A stretch of DNA of 35,153 nt, taken from IMG/VR virus record IMGVR_UViG_3300027608_001389, positions 1 through 35,153 of that record; one strand, given 5' to 3'. This DNA is from a virus. Under the pieces are notes generated by a model. The model had not been told where the DNA came from and did no database searches. It saw nothing but the letters and a program-made list of their open reading frames with translations. Made by a program: the position numbers and the translations under genes. Of the stretch, positions 32,487-35,153 are shown piece by piece (the first letter of the stretch is position 1; the number at the start of each line of letters is the position of its first letter).

Positions 32487-32949
32487 CAAAAAATCTAACT
32501 CTGCTAAAGGAAGAACAAGCTATGATTCTACATCAACAGGTTCAGTAATTCCTTTCTTCAATAGGAATGTTTCAGAATATCCCACGGAAGCAGGCGGAGT
32601 TAAATTTGATCTAGTACCTGTTACAAAACAGAAAGATCTAATGATCAATCATGCTAGGATCTATGCTCAACAAGAGTATGATCGTATTATGGAACTAGTA
32701 GCAGTATTAGAAAAGCAGGCGCAGGCAATCAAACGACGACTCGATATAACAGATTTAGTACATGCTGCCGAGTATCAGTTTCAGCTGGTTATGGGTAATT
32801 CTTATTGGCTAGTATGGGATACTCGTAAAGAAAAGATGTTACTAGTACTGACCGGACCCAACGATTGGTCAACTGGTGTTCCCAACAATTATGAATATCG
32901 AGCACAGGTCAAATATATGGGTGATCATACCTGGATGGAAATAGAATGA
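32479..32949 (+). CDS. DUF2452 family protein, 156 aa
   Basis: Overlaps the clamp loader 3' end by eight bases. The N-terminal 40 residues are polar and probably disordered. The remainder carries the block typical of DUF2452: HARIYAQQEYDRIMELVAVL, then KRRLDITDLVHAAEY, NSYWLVWDTRKEKMLLVLTG and GPNDWSTG. The middle helix could form a coiled coil. The family occurs in T4-like phages and some bacteria and has no established function. It occupies the place where gp62 sits after gp44 in T4, but I see no gp62 similarity. A bidirectional terminator follows. Confidence 0.78.
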   Translation: MTDKKSNSAKGRTSYDSTSTGSVIPFFNRNVSEYPTEAGGVKFDLVPVTKQKDLMINHARIYAQQEYDRIMELVAVLEKQAQAIKRRLDITDLVHAAEYQFQLVMGNSYWLVWDTRKEKMLLVLTGPNDWSTGVPNNYEYRAQVKYMGDHTWMEIE

Positions 32950-32950
32950 A

Positions 32951-32976
32951 AAAAGGGGACCTAGTCCCCTTTTTAT
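32951..32976. terminator. Bidirectional Rho-independent terminator
   Basis: GGGGAC (32955-32960) and GTCCCC (32964-32969) form a stem around CTA. It is flanked by a run of As on the left and Ts on the right, so it can stop transcription from both the DUF2452 and phoH sides. Confidence 0.9.
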
Positions 32977-33698
32977 TAATCGTCACCGTAAAGGTCTAGT
33001 ACCTCCTTAACGGCTTTGTGTCTTTCGATATCGTGACTATCAAAATACACTGCATCGATGTGATCTAACCGTTGACCTTTGATTTTGTCAATGAAGTCAA
33101 CTAGGCCGTTATCTTTTAGGCGGTCGGCTTGGTTAAGATCCCCTGTTACTACCATCTTAGAATTTTCACCCAGGCGTGTTAGCAACATTTTCATTTGGTT
33201 CTGGGTAGCATTCTGCATCTCGTCCGCTATAACGTAAGCATTCTTAAACGTGCGGCCGCGCATATATGCAAGCGGGCTTATTTCTATCACTCCCTCATAG
33301 AGCATGTTTTCTATATCTTTCTGCTGATAGTATTCTCCTAATACATCAAAAATAGGTCTTGTCCATGGCGCCATTTTTTCATTAAGCGTCCCTGGTAAGA
33401 ATCCCAAATCCTCATCTACGGAAACGGCGGGTCTTGTGACTATAATTTTATCAATTTTTCCCTCTTGATAAAGTTTGATTCCCATCTGCACCGCCAAGAG
33501 CGTCTTACCCGTGCCAGCTGGCCCGATGGCAAACAAGATATTCTTGTTGTCGTCGTGCAGTTTAAAAAGGTAAGTTTCTTGGTGCTTGTTACGTGGTAAC
33601 AAGGTTACACGCTGCTTTTTTGCAGGTACATGTGCATGAAAGTCAATTACATTCACATCTGAAGTAAAACGTTTTTTCACTCTTGTGTTTTTACTCAT
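32976..33698 (-). CDS. phoH: PhoH-like ATPase, 240 aa
   Basis: The only long minus-strand gene. PhoH proteins are RecD-like P-loop ATPases, often linked to RNA metabolism; they are very common in aquatic phages, where the function is unresolved. Walker A is GPAGTGKT (59-66), followed by VTRPAVSVDEDLGFLPG (87-103), MAPWTRPIFDVL, Walker B YVIADEMQN (155-163) and MVVTGDLNQ (182-190). Start chosen at ATG 33698, with GGGAG nine bases upstream. An in-frame ATG at 33734 would add 12 residues but lies inside a leader hairpin (33726-33768). The terminator at its 3' end is shared with the DUF2452 gene. No phosphate (Pho) box was recognised. Confidence 0.93.
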   Translation of the reverse strand: MSKNTRVKKRFTSDVNVIDFHAHVPAKKQRVTLLPRNKHQETYLFKLHDDNKNILFAIGPAGTGKTLLAVQMGIKLYQEGKIDKIIVTRPAVSVDEDLGFLPGTLNEKMAPWTRPIFDVLGEYYQQKDIENMLYEGVIEISPLAYMRGRTFKNAYVIADEMQNATQNQMKMLLTRLGENSKMVVTGDLNQADRLKDNGLVDFIDKIKGQRLDHIDAVYFDSHDIERHKAVKEVLDLYGDD

Positions 33699-33725
33699 TA
33701 AGGTTATCTCCCACTTTTTAGTAAA

Positions 33726-33768
33726 GTAGGACATGTAGCGACCGCCTCGATAACTACAGAGGTCCTAC
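33726..33768 (-). promoter_or_regulatory. Hairpin in the phoH leader
   Basis: On the minus strand GTAGGAC (33768-33762) pairs with GTCCTAC (33732-33726) and, after an internal loop, TGTAG (33758-33754) pairs with CTACA (33738-33734). The upstream ATG at 33734 lies in the stem, arguing for initiation at 33698. A regulatory role is possible but unproven. Confidence 0.45.
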
Positions 33769-33826
33769 ACTCTTACTTAGTCATTTTGGACTAAAATAAA
33801 CTAGCAACATATGATTTAAAGCCAGC

Positions 33827-33832
33827 TAAATA
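33827..33832 (+). promoter_or_regulatory. Late promoter motif TAAATA for the gene at 33859
   Basis: GCTAAATA ends 26 nt before ATG 33859, with TTAGGA as a ribosome site. A 10-bp palindrome (AGAATATTCT, 33838-33847) lies at the expected transcript start. Confidence 0.5.
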
Positions 33833-33858
33833 AGTATAGAATATTCTTAGGACTAAAA

Positions 33859-34407
33859 ATGCGCGACATTTTAGACGTTATTAAAAATGTAGAAAGTATC
33901 TACAGTACAAACAGCAGTTTAAGCACTCTTAAAGACTTTGAGCGTGTTCTAGACGAGATGAATATGTACGTATATAAAAACTGGCAAGATGGTGAATTAG
34001 CCGAAGGCCCGATAGTTGATAGACACTGGATCAAAGCCAGCTTTATGTGGCCGCATGAAAAAATGCCAGATCCTATGGCTGCTAAAAGATTGTTAGATTA
34101 TGGCTGCAAAGTACGTTATGAAAAAACACATCTTATAGAACCCCGAAAAATTAACAGCCCGGATGATTTCCGTCCAGGTACTCGTAAAGGTAAATTAGAT
34201 CGATTACCAGTTTGGTTAGTAGAAATTACTATGCCTAAAAAATTAGTAACTGAAATCTTTAACGGTTACATGACTAAAATGAAAGAAGGCATGGGCATAG
34301 GAAACGGTAGGGCCGATGCGGCGCCTGCTCAACCAGCAGATCAAGCAGCAGTTGCAGCACCTGCAGTACCAGTAGGGGGAGCACCAAATGCAGCACCAGC
34401 AGCTTAA
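33859..34407 (+). CDS. Conserved phage protein with Ala/Pro-rich tail, 182 aa
   Basis: Start ATG 33859, behind AGGA and a late motif. Residues 1-145 form a folded domain (MRDILDVIKNVESIY, FERVLDEMNMYVYKNWQDGE, DRHWIKASFMWPHEKMPDP, LPVWLVEITMPKKLVTEI). The last 30-35 residues are Ala/Pro/Gln/Val-rich (from about residue 150), a flexible tail. It overlaps the next gene by 20 nt in another frame. The pair is, as I recall, conserved together in T4-like aquatic phages, which with the late motif suggests a virion or assembly protein. Function unknown. Confidence 0.75.
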   Translation: MRDILDVIKNVESIYSTNSSLSTLKDFERVLDEMNMYVYKNWQDGELAEGPIVDRHWIKASFMWPHEKMPDPMAAKRLLDYGCKVRYEKTHLIEPRKINSPDDFRPGTRKGKLDRLPVWLVEITMPKKLVTEIFNGYMTKMKEGMGIGNGRADAAPAQPADQAAVAAPAVPVGGAPNAAPAA

Positions 34408-35128
34408 CGAAGAGCTCATAGCGGGTGACTTAAAAATGTTAGTTGATAACATTTTTGAAATTGATAGCTATGCTTCAAAGATGGGATCAGATAAAGATAT
34501 TGTTGTATTAAGTTTCAATGTTGAAAGTCTAGCACCTGCTAAAGATCTAGTAAGATTTTTAGAACGCGGATACGATTTTGTTCTTGATGCAGATTCAAGT
34601 CCCGGAGAACTTGACGACGGACGTTATAAAGTTTTTGTAGAAATTGAAAGAAACAAACGTATTGCAGAACAGATTTCAGAATTGCTCTACGGGTTAAAAG
34701 AACTAACAGAAGTAGATAATTTTAAATTTAGATACTATAAAAGTTTTCACAGCATTGATGCAGACGAAACTAATCTAAGAGAAACTGTGCCATCTAACAA
34801 AGATGCATACGAACAAAATATTCAAGAAAATACTATGAATAATTTTAGCAACTTCTTTGGACGCAGTTATTTAGAACAGGTGAGTGTTGATCATGAAGAT
34901 ATTGTATTCCAAAAGAAATATGCAGAACCATTGCGTATGCGTATCAAAGACTTCGGCACAACTGCACAGGTCTACAATAACATAGACGGTCCAATTATGT
35001 TAGAAGGTAGTTCTATGAGTGAAGTTATGTACTTTACCAAGTACGTAGGTAACTACAACATTACTAAAATTGGAAATACATTTGTATTTGAGAACGGCAA
35101 GTATGCCGTAGCGTTGGAAAAAGTCTAA
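34388..35128 (+). CDS. Conserved phage protein of unknown function, 246 aa
   Basis: Starts inside the Ala/Pro-rich tail of the previous gene; GGGGGAG about seven bases before the ATG is a strong ribosome site, so both frames are used over 20 nt. The protein is acidic and soluble. Blocks include DLKMLVDNIFEIDSYASKMG (14-33), KDIVVLSFNVESLAPAKDLV, FVLDADSSPGELDDGRYKVF and EIERNKRIAEQISELLYGLK. The C-terminal part (YEQNIQENTMNNFSNFFGRS) is probably an extended region before a beta domain ending YAVALEKV. The N-terminal alpha/beta part has no catalytic motif that I recognise. Its stop overlaps the following start (TAATG). Confidence 0.78.
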   Translation: MQHQQLNEELIAGDLKMLVDNIFEIDSYASKMGSDKDIVVLSFNVESLAPAKDLVRFLERGYDFVLDADSSPGELDDGRYKVFVEIERNKRIAEQISELLYGLKELTEVDNFKFRYYKSFHSIDADETNLRETVPSNKDAYEQNIQENTMNNFSNFFGRSYLEQVSVDHEDIVFQKKYAEPLRMRIKDFGTTAQVYNNIDGPIMLEGSSMSEVMYFTKYVGNYNITKIGNTFVFENGKYAVALEKV

Positions 35129-35153
35129 TGTGGATAGTTAGTCTAATACCAGA
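35128..35153 (+). CDS. Start of an unidentified gene (partial, probable membrane protein)
   Basis: The ATG overlaps the preceding TAA by one base and reads MWIVSLIP up to the window edge. The hydrophobic start is compatible with a small membrane protein of the kind that follows this gene pair in related phages, but eight residues are too few for certainty. Confidence 0.45.

Noticed and set aside
32479-32949. gp62 (small clamp loader subunit) by position after gp44
   Set aside because: The sequence carries the DUF2452 pattern and no recognisable gp62 similarity.
33699-33734. ATG 33734 as start of phoH
   Set aside because: It is buried in a leader hairpin and has a weaker ribosome site than ATG 33698.
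1-35153. tRNA genes, CRISPR arrays, insertion sequences, integrase or attachment sites
   Set aside because: None was recognised; intergenic spaces are short and hold only promoters, hairpins and terminators.

Overview
The window looks like part of a large T4-type (Tevenvirinae-like) myovirus genome, probably environmental. It carries a T4 gp44-like clamp loader subunit, a GroES-like co-chaperonin of the gp31 kind, PhoH, a DUF2452 protein, large fibre-type structural proteins sharing one N-terminal module, and motifs close to the T4 late promoter (TAAATA/TATAAATA). Genes are packed with stop/start overlaps (TAATG, ATGA, GTGA). The sequence is moderately AT-rich. A Gram-negative host is suggested by the phage-encoded KdsA (Kdo is an LPS sugar) and by two small exported Ala/Pro/Lys-rich proteins whose signal peptides resemble those of Betaproteobacteria. 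The host assignment is inference.

Layout. 1-2981: a partial gene end, a conserved phage protein, two small exported Lys-rich proteins flanking an open frame that lacks a start codon, and a 391-aa protein behind a consensus sigma70 promoter. 3025-4365: a fibre-like protein under a late promoter, with a hairpin over its start. 4366-7048: a sugar/pterin cassette (GT42-like transferase, QueD-like T-fold protein, KdsA, DxD glycosyltransferase). 7112-8137: UV damage endonuclease. 8124-10159: a moron-like block with five short genes on both strands (A/P/K-rich protein, superoxide dismutase, HNH endonuclease, zinc-ribbon protein, A-type Fe-S carrier), each with its own late promoter motif. 10161-29620: the adhesion/tail region (2921-aa fibre, 593-aa fibre, small lectin-like protein, acyl desaturase, 602-aa fibre, subtilase, 853-aa Ig-like protein, 186-aa fibre-like protein). 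29617-32949: small conserved genes, a DnaE-like fragment, GroES-like, MazG-like, gp44 and DUF2452. 32976-33698: phoH on the minus strand. 33859-35153: two conserved phage proteins and the start of a third.

The genes suggest a virion-assembly programme (fibres, co-chaperonin) combined with host-directed auxiliary functions: Kdo synthesis and glycosyl transfer, lipid desaturation, superoxide removal, Fe-S delivery, UV repair and nucleotide clean-up. Regulation is unusually legible. There are three exact TTGACA-N17-TATAAT promoters, two of them built into inverted repeats. There are about ten TAAATA late motifs, four of which sit only 4-5 nt before a start codon (possible leaderless mRNAs). One lies inside a long hairpin that would hide the start codon only in read-through transcripts.

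No tRNA, CRISPR, IS element, integrase or attachment site was seen. No gap between genes exceeds 300 bases; the longest, 21124-21301, holds a candidate small RNA and a strong terminator.
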